Assembly: GCF_000427095.1 (NCBI RefSeq)
Contig: NC_021487.1
Location: forward strand, 1,928,674-1,992,673
Reading direction: 5' to 3'
Length of the DNA stretch: 64,000 bases
From: Chthonomonas calidirosea T49
Lineage (GTDB): Bacteria; Armatimonadota; Chthonomonadetes; Chthonomonadales; Chthonomonadaceae
The position numbers and the translations under genes are program-made. How positions within the stretch are numbered: the first letter of the stretch is position 1; the number at the start of each line of letters is the position of its first letter. The notes below the pieces were generated by a model that saw only the letters and a program-made list of their open reading frames with translations, was not told the origin of the DNA and did not search any database. Of this stretch, positions 17,808 through 26,452 are shown piece by piece.

Positions 17808-17845
17808 GCGGATGCCCTCACAAAAGGCATCCGCTTGTTGTTTTT
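17808..17845 (+). terminator. Intrinsic terminator behind tRNA-Gln
   Basis: GCGGATGCC (17808-17816) pairs perfectly with GGCATCCGC (17826-17834), then TTGTTGTTTTT. The 138 bp from here to the sucB stop show nothing recognisable. Confidence 0.88.
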
Positions 17846-17983
17846 AAAAACCCACCAAATTCTACAGCCCCACAGGCAGATTTAAACGCTGGACTTCGCC
17901 ACGATCAATTCGCTCAAACGTATAGATGCTCACGGTGGGCGAGTGGTCGGTGGTTATTGCCGTGATTGCGTAGAGAAACCGAC

Positions 17984-19255
17984 CTAACCTTCCAGAAGAA
18001 GTGTTTCGGGGTCTTCGATAAGCTCCTTGACGCGCACAAGGAACCGCACGGCATCGCTACCGTCTATCAGGCGATGATCGTAGGAGAGCGCCAGGTACAT
18101 CATCGGCCGTATTACGATCTCGCCATTGACCACCACCGGGCGCTCCTGAATTTTGTGCATGCCAAGGATCCCTACCTGATTGCCGTTGAGAATGGGCGTG
18201 GAAAGCAACGAACCGTAAACACCACCGTTGGTGATGGTGAAAGTGCCCCCCATGAGCTCCTCAAGCTTTAGCCTACCCTCTCGAGCCCGAGCGGCAAGAT
18301 CGGCGATCTCGGCTTCGATCTCGGCGAAGGACTTCCTATCCGCATCGCGAATCACCGGAACAGTTAACCCGCGCTCACTGCCCACCGCAATCCCGATATC
18401 GTAGTAGTACTTCTTTACAACTTCGTTGCCTTGTATCTCGGCGTTGAGGTACGGAAACGCCTTTAACGCCCCAACAACCGCCTTGGTAAAGAACGACATG
18501 AAGCCGAGATTAACCCCATAACGCTCCTTGAAGGCGTCGCGGCGGCGCTTGCGAATCTCTATTACCGCGCTCATGTCGGCCTCGTTAAAGGTGGTGAGCC
18601 GAACCGCGTTGCGCTCCGACTCTTGAAGGTTGCGGATAAGCGTGAGACGTAAACGCGAGAGGGGCTCCCGCTCCTCCCGCCGCCCAAAAGAGGCGGTGAG
18701 CGAAGATAGCACCGGCGGCAGCGTGCCGGAAGCCGTGGAGGCCGCGGGTTTCTGCACCTCTTTCTCAGTAGAGGATGGGGCGGATGAGGATGTATGGGCG
18801 AACTGGCGTACGTCCTCAATGGTGATCTTACCGTTCGGACCACTGCCTTTGCCGCGAAGAGAGCTCAGGTCAATTCCCTGCTCCTCAGCAACCTTCTCAG
18901 CCAATGGCGTAGCAATGGGAGGATGCACTTCCGTCTTTTCCGCTACGGCCGTTTTAACGGGCGCGTTTTCCGCAGCCGGTTTGGCCGCCTGCGGCGCCGA
19001 CGACACCGCAGCTGCCTCCGCCTCCACCAAAATGGCAAGCACATCCCCTGGTTTTACCGTGTCGCCCTCAGGATGAACGATCTTTTGCAGTATGCCGGCG
19101 GCAGGTGCATAGACCGGTAGGCTCACCTTATCGGTGGCAAGCTCCACCACCTCCTCGTCGCGCTCTACGCGGTCTCCCTCCTTTTTATACCAGGTGCCGA
19201 CCGTCGCTTCTACAACGGACTCGGCTAGTTGCGGCACTTGTATCTCGACGCCCAT
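17984..19255 (-). CDS. sucB: 2-oxoglutarate dehydrogenase E2 (dihydrolipoamide succinyltransferase)
   Basis: 423 aa. Residues 1-78 are the lipoyl domain with the lipoylated Lys in [11 protein letters not shown]. An Ala/Pro/Val/Glu linker follows. The E1/E3-binding domain lies near 115-150 ([33 protein letters not shown]). The catalytic domain ends with [16 protein letters not shown], containing the active-site HxxxDG. It forms succinyl-CoA in the citric acid cycle. It follows sucA by 108 bp on the same strand; the E3 (lpd) gene is not in the window. Confidence 0.95.
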   Translation of the reverse strand: MGVEIQVPQLAESVVEATVGTWYKKEGDRVERDEEVVELATDKVSLPVYAPAAGILQKIVHPEGDTVKPGDVLAILVEAEAAAVSSAPQAAKPAAENAPVKTAVAEKTEVHPPIATPLAEKVAEEQGIDLSSLRGKGSGPNGKITIEDVRQFAHTSSSAPSSTEKEVQKPAASTASGTLPPVLSSLTASFGRREEREPLSRLRLTLIRNLQESERNAVRLTTFNEADMSAVIEIRKRRRDAFKERYGVNLGFMSFFTKAVVGALKAFPYLNAEIQGNEVVKKYYYDIGIAVGSERGLTVPVIRDADRKSFAEIEAEIADLAARAREGRLKLEELMGGTFTITNGGVYGSLLSTPILNGNQVGILGMHKIQERPVVVNGEIVIRPMMYLALSYDHRLIDGSDAVRFLVRVKELIEDPETLLLEG

Positions 19256-19363
19256 AGAATTGCGATCCTCTTTCCGAATTCGGTTTTGTATGGTCTCTAG
19301 CCTAAGGCCAAGCTTTTCATGATTTTTTCTTCATGGCCGACGCATTCCCCTTCTCCAAAGCCG

Positions 19364-22210
19364 CTATTTGGCTATCCGTGCGGCCTCTCGACGTGAGAGG
19401 GAGAGCGCGGGGATATCGGAGAGGGCTGCCCGAAGGATGCGCTCTTGAACAACAAGGTGGCGCGGGCGTGAACCCTCGGCTGTACTTGCCGACTCCTCTC
19501 TACCGATATAGCGAATAGGACAGTCCACCTCTAGCTTGTGGAGGAGAGCGCGCAAACGGGGTTCCATAAAGCTCCAGGCGCCCATATTTTGGGGCTCCTC
19601 TTGCAGCCACACCAGCTCGCGTAGGTTGGGATAGCCCCCGATAACCTTTGCAAGAGCCTCTACAGGGAAGGGATAGAGCTGCTCCACGCGCACAACGGCC
19701 AGACGCTCCTCCTTGAAAACCTCCTCACGAGGCTCACCGCTGGGCTGGTAGAGGAGGTTCATGTAGACCTTACCGCTACACAGAATCAGCCGTGTAACAC
19801 GGTTGGCGCGCTTCCGTGCCTCCTCATCATCTATCACCGGTTGAAAACGCCCTTCCACCAACTCTTGTAAGGAGGCAGCCGCGTTTTTGTCGCGCAAGAG
19901 ACTTTTCGGGGTGAAGATCACCAGCGGTTTCGGGCTGTGACGCATGAGGGCGGCCTGACGCCTGAGAACGTGAAAGTATTGGGCCGCAGTGGTGCAGTTT
20001 ACCACGCGCATATTGTTTTCGGCGCAGAGCTGCAGATAGCGCTCCACACGAGCACTGGAATGCTCCGGCCCTTGCCCCTCATAGCCATGCGGCAAGAGCA
20101 GCACAAGGGAGGGGCTTTGTCCCCACTTCGCATAGCCGGCCGCAATGAACTGGTCTATAATCACCTGGGCTCCATTGGCGAAATCGCCGAACTGGGCCTC
20201 CCAGAGGGTGAGAGTGTCGGGCGCATGAACGCTATAGCCGTATTCAAAGCCGAGCACGGCGCTCTCGGAAAGAGGGCTGTTGTACACCGCAAAAGAGGCG
20301 CGCGCCTGCGGGAGATGCTCCAGCGGCGCATAGCGCTCGCCCGTCTCAACATCGTAAAGGGCGAGGCGACGCTGGTCGAAGGTGCCGCGCTCCGTGTCTT
20401 GGCCCGTGAGGCGAATCGGTATGCCGTCGGCAAGAATAGAGGCAAAGGCCAACGCTTCCGCATGCGCCCAGTAGATGCCGCGGGGTTGATGAATGGCCTG
20501 CCGACGCGGCTCGTAGAACTGTTTGACGGCTCGTGGGTTGACGTGAAAATCCGAAGGCCACTCCAACATCGCTTCGTTGAGCGAGAGGAGGGTTTCTGCA
20601 CTTACGCCGGTCGCAATGGCATCCTCTTCCGGCGGAGGCATGTGCCCGTTTCCATTCTCCTCACCGTTCTCCATGCGTGAAGCCACATCGAGGGCTTGGC
20701 GCAAGCGCTCGCGCACCTCGTTGACCATAGCCGCTGCTTCGTCTCGTGATACGATGCCCTCCTTCTCCAGCTCGTGCGCAAAGATCTCGCGCACACGCGG
20801 ATGGGCATCTATAAGCGCGTATATGCGCGGTTGTGTGGTGCGTGGCTCGTCCGTTTCGTTGTGGCCGTAGCGCCGATAGCCGATCAGGTCAATGAGAAAG
20901 TCTTTACCGAACTCCTCTCGATAGGCAAAGGCCATGCGAGCGGCAGCGATGCAGGCGATGGGGTCGTCGGCGTTCACGTGAACGATGGGGATCTCAAACC
21001 CCTTGGCGAGGTCGCTGGCATAGAGAGTGGAGCGACCTTCAGAGGGAAGGGTGGTAAAGCCAATTTGGTTATTCAAAATAATGTGGATGGTTCCCCCTGT
21101 GCGATACCCAGGCAGGCGCGAGAGATTCAGCGTCTCGGCAACGATGCCCTGTCCGCAGAAGGCGGCGTCGCCGTGAATGAGAATCGGCAGTGCGGCACGC
21201 TCGTTCTGTTGTGGACGACCCATGGCATCGCGTCGTTCCTGTGCCGCGCGCACATGCCCCTCCACAACAGGGTTCACATATTCGAGATGGCTTGGGTTGG
21301 GCACCAGCGTAATGGGCATTTCGGCCACCCCCGATTCGCGGAAGGCACGGCTGTAGCCCAAGTGATACTTCACATCGCCAGACCACCCTTCAAAGTTGCT
21401 GCCGGAGACCGAGGTACCCTCGCCACCGATGTTATTTTTGAACTCTTTGAGGATCACCTCGTAGGGCTTACCGAGCACGTGCGCTAGTACGTTAAGACGC
21501 CCACGGTGGGCCATGCCCATTACCACCTCGTGCATGCCCTCGATGGCAGCGCTACGAACGATCTCGTCGAGCATAGGCACGAGGGCATCGGTGCCCTCAA
21601 TGGAGAAACGCTTCTCTCCAGGAAAAGTTCGCTGCAGAAAATCCTCGAAGATATCTACCTCAATAAGGCGATGGAGCAGGTCACGCTTGCGCCCAGCGTC
21701 AATGTCTTTAAAGAAGCGACGACTTTCCACCACGTCCCGAAGCCAGTAGCGCTCTTTGGCCTCTTGAATATGCTCGTCCTCATAGCCAATCGTTCCTGAA
21801 TAGACCTGCCGTAGCCGAGCGATGGCATCGCGGGCGTTGGTGGTCTCCTGGGCGATGGGGCCGCCGATCAGGCTTGATGGCAGCTGCTCTAATATCTCTG
21901 GCGTGAGGTTATGAGCGCTCAGCTCCAGCTCGGTAGAGCTTCGTGGGCTGAGATGCAGAGGGTCAATATCGGCATCTAGATGGCCGCGCTGACGAATATA
22001 ACGCGCCAAGCGCACCGTGGCAATAGCTGCATCAAGCAGCTTGTTCGAGAGATCGGTGGAAACGCTCTGTTCGAGCAAAGAGGAGAGAGGATAGGCCTCA
22101 AAGAAGGCACGTGTTTCTGGATCGACCGACTCCGGATCGCGTTGATAACGCTCATAAAGGTCGAGAACATAAGCTAGGTTCGCACCGGTAAACAGACTCA
22201 ATTCAGGCAT
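19364..22210 (-). CDS. sucA: 2-oxoglutarate dehydrogenase E1
   Basis: 948 aa, of typical length. Thiamine-diphosphate-dependent decarboxylase of the OGDH complex. The N-terminus NLAYVLDLYERYQRDPESVDPETRAFF matches the E2/E3-contact region. GMAHRGRLNVLAHVLGKPY, HGDAAFCGQGIVAETLNLS (TPP/Mg2+ site with Asn-Gln further on) and LPHGYEGQGPEHSSARVERY are conserved SucA blocks. Together with GlnA and GltB nearby it sets the 2-oxoglutarate level that PII senses. It has its own promoter at 22279-22308. Confidence 0.97.
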   Translation of the reverse strand: MPELSLFTGANLAYVLDLYERYQRDPESVDPETRAFFEAYPLSSLLEQSVSTDLSNKLLDAAIATVRLARYIRQRGHLDADIDPLHLSPRSSTELELSAHNLTPEILEQLPSSLIGGPIAQETTNARDAIARLRQVYSGTIGYEDEHIQEAKERYWLRDVVESRRFFKDIDAGRKRDLLHRLIEVDIFEDFLQRTFPGEKRFSIEGTDALVPMLDEIVRSAAIEGMHEVVMGMAHRGRLNVLAHVLGKPYEVILKEFKNNIGGEGTSVSGSNFEGWSGDVKYHLGYSRAFRESGVAEMPITLVPNPSHLEYVNPVVEGHVRAAQERRDAMGRPQQNERAALPILIHGDAAFCGQGIVAETLNLSRLPGYRTGGTIHIILNNQIGFTTLPSEGRSTLYASDLAKGFEIPIVHVNADDPIACIAAARMAFAYREEFGKDFLIDLIGYRRYGHNETDEPRTTQPRIYALIDAHPRVREIFAHELEKEGIVSRDEAAAMVNEVRERLRQALDVASRMENGEENGNGHMPPPEEDAIATGVSAETLLSLNEAMLEWPSDFHVNPRAVKQFYEPRRQAIHQPRGIYWAHAEALAFASILADGIPIRLTGQDTERGTFDQRRLALYDVETGERYAPLEHLPQARASFAVYNSPLSESAVLGFEYGYSVHAPDTLTLWEAQFGDFANGAQVIIDQFIAAGYAKWGQSPSLVLLLPHGYEGQGPEHSSARVERYLQLCAENNMRVVNCTTAAQYFHVLRRQAALMRHSPKPLVIFTPKSLLRDKNAAASLQELVEGRFQPVIDDEEARKRANRVTRLILCSGKVYMNLLYQPSGEPREEVFKEERLAVVRVEQLYPFPVEALAKVIGGYPNLRELVWLQEEPQNMGAWSFMEPRLRALLHKLEVDCPIRYIGREESASTAEGSRPRHLVVQERILRAALSDIPALSLSRREAARIAK

Positions 22211-22278
22211 CGGGCGCTCTTTTGTGGCGTTGTAGGGCGCTCGTCTTCGAGCGCAACGCTTTTATATAAGGTAAATTT

Positions 22279-22308
22279 ATCATACCGTCATTATCGGGAA
22301 GGTGTCAA
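22279..22308 (-). promoter_or_regulatory. sucAB promoter
   Basis: On the minus strand TTGACA (22308-22303) and TATGAT (22284-22279), spacer 18 bp. It stands back to back with the plus-strand promoter at 22323; only 14 bp separate the two -35 boxes. Confidence 0.75.
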
Positions 22309-22322
22309 GCAGAAAAAGAGGG

Positions 22323-22352
22323 TTGACATTTCAAAGGTTCACCGTGTATAAT
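22323..22352 (+). promoter_or_regulatory. Promoter of the T-box/ThrC-like transcript
   Basis: Full consensus TTGACA (22323-22328) and TATAAT (22347-22352) with an 18-bp spacer. Transcription should start near 22359, at the 5' edge of the T-box leader. Confidence 0.85.
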
Positions 22353-22358
22353 CTACGT

Positions 22359-22685
22359 CCGACATAGTTGGAAAGTGGCAAGGCGAAGAGAAGGTGGAGT
22401 AAGCAGGCGGCGCGGTAACAGCGAGCCGGGTTGGTGGAAGCCGGTACAAGCGAACCTGCTGAAATGGCCTTTGAGCCGCCTTTTCGAAAAGCACTTCGTT
22501 GGCTGAGTAGGGAAGGCCGGGGGGCTCCCGTTACAGGGCCAGGGTGTACGCGTTCGTAAGAGCGTCGTTGCACCCGCCGAGGCCGCAACCGTGAGGTTGT
22601 GGCGAAAACAGGTGGGACCACGAAGGCTTGAGCCTCTCGTCCTGTGTGCCTGCAATGCGGGCGCGCCGGTCGAGAGGCTTTTTGA
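22359..22685 (+). ncRNA. T-box leader (tRNA-sensing riboswitch) with transcription terminator
   Basis: Stem I: basal AAGGCG/CGCCTT (22380-22385 with 22477-22482), AAGG/CCTT, then a specifier loop with AGTA (22398-22401) opposite GAA (22461-22463), closed by AGCAGG/CCTGCT. The distal part has the conserved AGCGAGCC and GGTTGGTGGAAGCC elements. After GAA the codon reads ATG (22464-22466), which by the usual register is a Met specifier. The antiterminator T-box sequence is AGGTGGGACCACG (22610-22622), whose TGGN has N = G. The terminator is AGCCTCTCG/CGAGAGGCT (22631-22639 with 22671-22679) followed by T5. The class is certain by motif; the amino acid is uncertain because G would not pair with the A73 usual for tRNA-Met. 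Confidence 0.9.
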
Positions 22686-22742
22686 TTGTCTCTGCGCCGA
22701 CTTCATACACTCTGTCTAGCTCATTGAGGAGGCTTATAACGA

Positions 22743-23999
22743 ATGTCTGCCAAAACGTTGGGAATGCAGTGTCGCGAGTGTGGAAAAGAGTATCCGCTTG
22801 CGCCTGTGCATGTTTGTGAGCTCTGTTTTGGACCCCTCGAAGTTAAACTGAACTGGGAGCTTATTGAAAAAAGGGTGACCCGCGAATCGATCGCCGCCGG
22901 CCCTCCCTCCATGTGGCGCTACTGGGACCTCCTTCCGGTAGAAGGTCCGCCTACCGTCGGCAAAAACGTGGGTTGGACGCCCTTGGTGAAGGCGGAACGG
23001 CTCGGACGCGAACTCGGCCTCAATAACCTCTATGTGAAGAACGATGCTGTGAACCATCCTACGCTCTCTTTTAAAGATAGAGTGGTGGCCGTGGCTCTCA
23101 CCAAAGCCCGCGAGTTTGGCTACGACACGGTGGCCTGTGCCTCCACAGGAAACCTTGCAAACTCGGTAGCTGCCCACGCTGCCGAAGGAGGCTTTCGCTC
23201 TTATATCTTCATTCCAGCCGATCTGGAACAGGGCAAAGTGGTCGGTACCCTCATCTATGGAACTAATGTGCTCGCGGTATCTGGCTGCTACGATGAGGTG
23301 AATCGCCTCTGCGCCGAAGCGGGCGACCGCTATGGCTGGGGCTTTGTGAACATTAACCTTCGGCCTTTCTACGGAGATGGCTCCAAAACCTATGGCTATG
23401 AGATCGCCGAACAGTTGGGCTGGAGAGCGCCCGACCACGTGATCGTGCCCTGCGCCGGAGGCTCGTTGATCAGCAAAATTTATAAGGGCCTGAAGGAGTT
23501 GGAGCGCCTTGGACTTCTCGACGGGCCGGTGAATACCCGTATGTACGCCGCTCAGGCCACCGGCTGCTCCCCCATCACCACGGCCATAAAAACCGAAGCG
23601 GCCGTGTTTCGCCCACAACGCCCCAACACTATCGCCCGCTCCATCGCCATTGGGAACCCCGCAGATGGCTATACGGCCATAGAAACCGTGCGAAAATCCG
23701 GCGGGTGGGCCGAAGACGTTACGGATGAGGAGGTCGTAGAGGGCATTCGCCTGCTAGCGCGAACCGAAGGGATCTTCACCGAAACCGCCGGCGGCGTTAC
23801 CGTTTCCGTGACGAAAAAACTGGCCGAACAGGGCCGATTCGGCAAAGACGACGTGGTGGTGATCGCCATCACCGGCAACGGCCTTAAAACCCAGGAGGCC
23901 GTGATGGGACGGGTAGGACATACCATCCCCATCGAGCCAAACCTTAACTCGCTCGAAGCCGCCCTGAAAACGGAAAAGCTGTTGGCGACCTCTTCGTGA
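22743..23999 (+). CDS. Threonine-synthase-like PLP enzyme with N-terminal zinc ribbon; possible sulfur amino acid synthase
   Basis: 418 aa; GAGGAGG lies upstream. The zinc ribbon has C10, C13, C25 and C28. The fold-type II PLP domain has Lys111 in HPTLSFKDRVVAVAL, STGNLANSVAAHAA, the phosphate loop VPCAGGSL, and TETAGGVT. By sequence it would be called threonine synthase (ThrC: O-phosphohomoserine to threonine). However it is followed directly by a ThiS/MoaD-like carrier ending in GG and then by a double-NIL protein, and it is controlled by a T-box that reads as Met. This raises the alternative that the enzyme accepts sulfur from a carrier thiocarboxylate to form homocysteine or cysteine, as CysM does with CysO. 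Family assignment is firm; the reaction is open. Confidence 0.88.
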   Translation: MSAKTLGMQCRECGKEYPLAPVHVCELCFGPLEVKLNWELIEKRVTRESIAAGPPSMWRYWDLLPVEGPPTVGKNVGWTPLVKAERLGRELGLNNLYVKNDAVNHPTLSFKDRVVAVALTKAREFGYDTVACASTGNLANSVAAHAAEGGFRSYIFIPADLEQGKVVGTLIYGTNVLAVSGCYDEVNRLCAEAGDRYGWGFVNINLRPFYGDGSKTYGYEIAEQLGWRAPDHVIVPCAGGSLISKIYKGLKELERLGLLDGPVNTRMYAAQATGCSPITTAIKTEAAVFRPQRPNTIARSIAIGNPADGYTAIETVRKSGGWAEDVTDEEVVEGIRLLARTEGIFTETAGGVTVSVTKKLAEQGRFGKDDVVVIAITGNGLKTQEAVMGRVGHTIPIEPNLNSLEAALKTEKLLATSS

Positions 24000-24052
24000 C
24001 ACCGCATTTGAATTTTGGAAGCAACATAGGGTAACACTTTGCAAGCGAAGTT

Positions 24053-24076
24053 GCGCCGTCCTACGGCGCCTCTTTT
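24053..24076 (+). terminator. Hairpin with T run between the ThrC-like and ThiS-like genes
   Basis: GCGCCGT (24053-24059) pairs with ACGGCGC (24063-24069) around a 3-nt loop, followed by CTCTTTTT. It may reduce read-through and so set the ratio of enzyme to carrier protein. Confidence 0.6.
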
Positions 24077-24107
24077 TCGTACATTTAGGATAAGGAGTGG
24101 ATTGTCC

Positions 24108-24383
24108 ATGCCTGTAACCGTTCTAATACCGACACCGTTGCGTCGCTATACCGGCGATGTGGATACGGTGACAGCGGCCCCCGGAACCATCGCGACACTT
24201 ATCGAAGACCTGGAAAGGCAGTTTCCAGGCATCTCCGAGCGACTCGTAGATGAAAACGGAGAGATTCGCCGCTTTGTAAATATCTATGTTAACGAGGAGG
24301 ATGTTCGCTTCCTAAAAGGGAAAGATACTCCCGTAAAGGATGGCGACTCCGTCTCCATCGTCCCGGCCATCGCCGGAGGCTAG
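24108..24383 (+). CDS. ThiS/MoaD-like sulfur-carrier protein ending in Gly-Gly
   Basis: 91 aa from ATG 24108 with AAGGAG upstream; the frame is open back to 24039 without a better site. It is a ubiquitin-like beta-grasp: MPVTVLIPTPLRRYTGD, central ERLVDENGEIRRFVNIYVN, and C-terminus DGDSVSIVPAIAGG. The terminal Gly-Gly is what E1-like enzymes adenylate and convert to a thiocarboxylate. It is distinct from the ThiS encoded at 29616-29809. Related carriers work with cysteine synthase (CysO) or in methionine synthesis (HcyS). Next to the ThrC-like enzyme it is a likely sulfur donor for it. No ThiF/MoeB-like activating enzyme is in the window. Confidence 0.88.
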   Translation: MPVTVLIPTPLRRYTGDVDTVTAAPGTIATLIEDLERQFPGISERLVDENGEIRRFVNIYVNEEDVRFLKGKDTPVKDGDSVSIVPAIAGG

Positions 24384-24449
24384 CACCTTTCCAAACAGCA
24401 TCGTTTCGTTCTATATAAAAATGTAGAAACATATCTAGGAGGACATGCA

Positions 24450-25085
24450 ATGGGTGTTATCGAGTTCGTACAGAACTATGACGATCTGTCTACAGATCAA
24501 GGTTTTCAGTTCCGATTCTACTGCGACCACTGTCGCAACGGCTTTATGTCCACGTTCGAGCCCAACAAGCTCGGCCTGATGGGTGATGCGCTGCGGGCCG
24601 CAGGAGGCTTTTTGGGCGGGTTCTTGAGCCGCGCCGGCGAATCAGCCTACGATATCCAGCGCGCCGTGGGCGGCAAGGCGCACGATGCCGCGCTGCAAAC
24701 AGCTGTTCAAGAGATCAAACCGCTCTTTAACCAGTGCCGACGTTGTGGCCGATGGGTTTGCAAAGAGGTCTGCTGGAATGAAGCTCGTGGGCTTTGCAAG
24801 CAGTGCGCCCCCGTAGAGGAAGAGGAACTAGCCAGCGCACAGGCTCAGGTGGTAAAAGAGCAGATATACTCCAAGCTTCAAGAGAAAGACCTTACCACTG
24901 AGATCAACCTCACCGCCCACGCCACCGTTACCTGCCCCCACTGCGGCTCCGCCGTGCAGGGCGGTAAGTTCTGCCCGGAATGCGGCAAACCATTAAGCAC
25001 ACAAACAACCTGCCCGCAGTGCCATGCCCAAATTCCGGAAGGAGCGAAGTTCTGCACACAGTGCGGCACGCGCATCGGAACGTAG
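24450..25085 (+). CDS. Zinc-ribbon protein of unknown function
   Basis: 211 aa. The N-terminal part (about 20-125) has CDHC, later CRRCGRWVCKEVCW and CKQC, consistent with an unusual treble-clef or zinc site. Between them is a glycine-rich helical stretch (RAAGGFLGGFLSRAGESA). The C-terminal 60 residues contain two rubredoxin-like ribbons, CPHCGSAVQGGKFCPECG and CPQCHAQIPEGAKFCTQCG. AGGAGG lies just before the start. The role is unknown; its position between the sulfur carrier and the NIL protein may be incidental. Confidence 0.75.
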   Translation: MGVIEFVQNYDDLSTDQGFQFRFYCDHCRNGFMSTFEPNKLGLMGDALRAAGGFLGGFLSRAGESAYDIQRAVGGKAHDAALQTAVQEIKPLFNQCRRCGRWVCKEVCWNEARGLCKQCAPVEEEELASAQAQVVKEQIYSKLQEKDLTTEINLTAHATVTCPHCGSAVQGGKFCPECGKPLSTQTTCPQCHAQIPEGAKFCTQCGTRIGT

Positions 25086-25132
25086 GGCCTGTTTGAGGTA
25101 AGCTAGAATTTGAGGAGTACTCAGATCGCACT

Positions 25133-25669
25133 ATGCCTGTTATTACCGTGAATCTCACGGCCACCGGAGAGATGGCCCAACGTCCCTTACTGTGGCGACT
25201 TGGGCGTCTCTTCCATGTGGTTACCCATATCCGACGAGCGCGGGTAAGTGAAGAGGTTGCCTGCCTTACGGTAGATATAGAAGGCTCTCAAAATGAGATT
25301 ACCCAGGCTACGGCCTACCTCCATGCGCTGGGGCTTCTGCCTGGAGACAGTGAAACGAATCTGCCGGTTCCCTCCACCCTGCCACAACCACCGGAAACCA
25401 CCGTGTCGCAATCCGTAACCACTCGCGTGCGCATTACCACGGTAACCGCAGAGCAGAATCGTGCCCCCTTGCTCTATCGAGTTGGGAAAGACTTCGATGT
25501 GGTGGTGAACATCGTGCGGGCCGCCTTCGACGAGGAAGATGGAGGGTATTTTGAAGTGGATCTTTCCGGCCCGCTCAGTGAGGTGCAACGCGCCATCGCT
25601 TACCTACACACGACTGGTGTGCAAGTCTACCCTTACCAACGCTCGGTAACCGACTACAGCAACCTATAG
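25133..25669 (+). CDS. Protein of two tandem NIL domains
   Basis: 178 aa. Residues 1-80 (RPLLWRLGRLFHVVTHIRRA, then LTVDIEGSQNEITQATAYLHALGL) and 98-170 (APLLYRVGKDFDVVVNIVRA, then FEVDLSGPLSEVQRAIAYLHTTGVQV) repeat the same pattern, separated by a Pro/Thr linker. The pattern is that of the NIL domain (ferredoxin-like fold) found at the C-terminus of the methionine importer ATPase MetN and in NIL-ferredoxins tied to homocysteine synthesis. It is therefore a candidate ligand sensor or sulfur-metabolism accessory protein. It ends against thiD of the converging thiamine operon. Confidence 0.8.
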   Translation: MPVITVNLTATGEMAQRPLLWRLGRLFHVVTHIRRARVSEEVACLTVDIEGSQNEITQATAYLHALGLLPGDSETNLPVPSTLPQPPETTVSQSVTTRVRITTVTAEQNRAPLLYRVGKDFDVVVNIVRAAFDEEDGGYFEVDLSGPLSEVQRAIAYLHTTGVQVYPYQRSVTDYSNL

Positions 25670-26449
25670 TTAATCGCTGTCTAAAGCTGATGCGGTGGAA
25701 AATAGAGCCTTTTCCATCTGATAAAACACATAGCGCTTGGCCTCCTCCACCGCCGCACGCAGCGAATCACCCAAGGCGAGCCGGGCAGCGATAGCCGCTG
25801 AGAGTTGGCAGCCCGACCCATGTAGCGTCGTGCCGGTAAGCCGAGGTAGAGCGAGACGATGGCACGTCTGTCCATCGAAAAGAAAGTCCACGGCTTCTGG
25901 TCCCACCCCGTGCCCTCCCTTCAAAAGCACGGCTTGGGGACCGAGGCGTTTTAAAGCGTAGACCGCTTCCTGCATCTGCTTTTCGTCATCTGCAGCGATG
26001 GCGCCCTTCAACAGCACCTCCGCCTCAAGAAGGTTGGGTGTAATAAGGGTTGCCATCGGAAAGAGCTGCGTTATCAGCACCTCGAGTCCGTCCGATTCCA
26101 AAAGCCTCTTGCCGCTGCTGCTTACGACGACAGGGTCTACAACGAGAGGAGGCAGATCGGGCCGTCTCAATGCACGCACAACCGCCTCAACGATAGCCCT
26201 GTTTCCCAAAGCGCCGATCTTTATCGCGCGAGGGGGCACCTCCTCCCAAGCGCACTCTATTTGCGCCGTCACAAGATCGGGCGGAAGCAAAAAAACCTCC
26301 TTAATGTGCCTGCGGTTCTGAGCCGTGATGAGCGTTACGGCGCTCATGCCATAAACGCCGTAGCGCTCAAAAGTCTTCAGATCGGCCTGAAGGCCGGCTC
26401 CGCCCCCCGAGTCAGAGCCAGCAATGGTGAGCGCAGAGGGAACGGGCAT
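25670..26449 (-). CDS. thiD: Hydroxymethylpyrimidine / phosphomethylpyrimidine kinase
   Basis: 259 aa ribokinase-fold enzyme that phosphorylates HMP and HMP-P to HMP-PP for thiamine synthesis. N-terminus SALTIAGSDSGGGAGLQADLKTFE, VDPVVVSSSGKRLL in the middle, and the anion hole LTGTTLHGSGCQLSAAIAA (GTTLHGSGC) near the C-terminus. Last gene of the thiE-S-G-O-C-D operon, 3 bp after thiC. Confidence 0.96.
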   Translation of the reverse strand: MPVPSALTIAGSDSGGGAGLQADLKTFERYGVYGMSAVTLITAQNRRHIKEVFLLPPDLVTAQIECAWEEVPPRAIKIGALGNRAIVEAVVRALRRPDLPPLVVDPVVVSSSGKRLLESDGLEVLITQLFPMATLITPNLLEAEVLLKGAIAADDEKQMQEAVYALKRLGPQAVLLKGGHGVGPEAVDFLFDGQTCHRLALPRLTGTTLHGSGCQLSAAIAARLALGDSLRAAVEEAKRYVFYQMEKALFSTASALDSD

Positions 26450-26452
26450 GGT

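Noticed and set aside
19937-20680. Open frame of 247 codons on the plus strand opposite sucA
   Set aside because: Complementary to conserved SucA sequence and without a start signal.
22734-23618. Open frame of 294 codons on the minus strand opposite the ThrC-like gene
   Set aside because: Mirror of conserved codons of the PLP enzyme; contains no recognisable motif.
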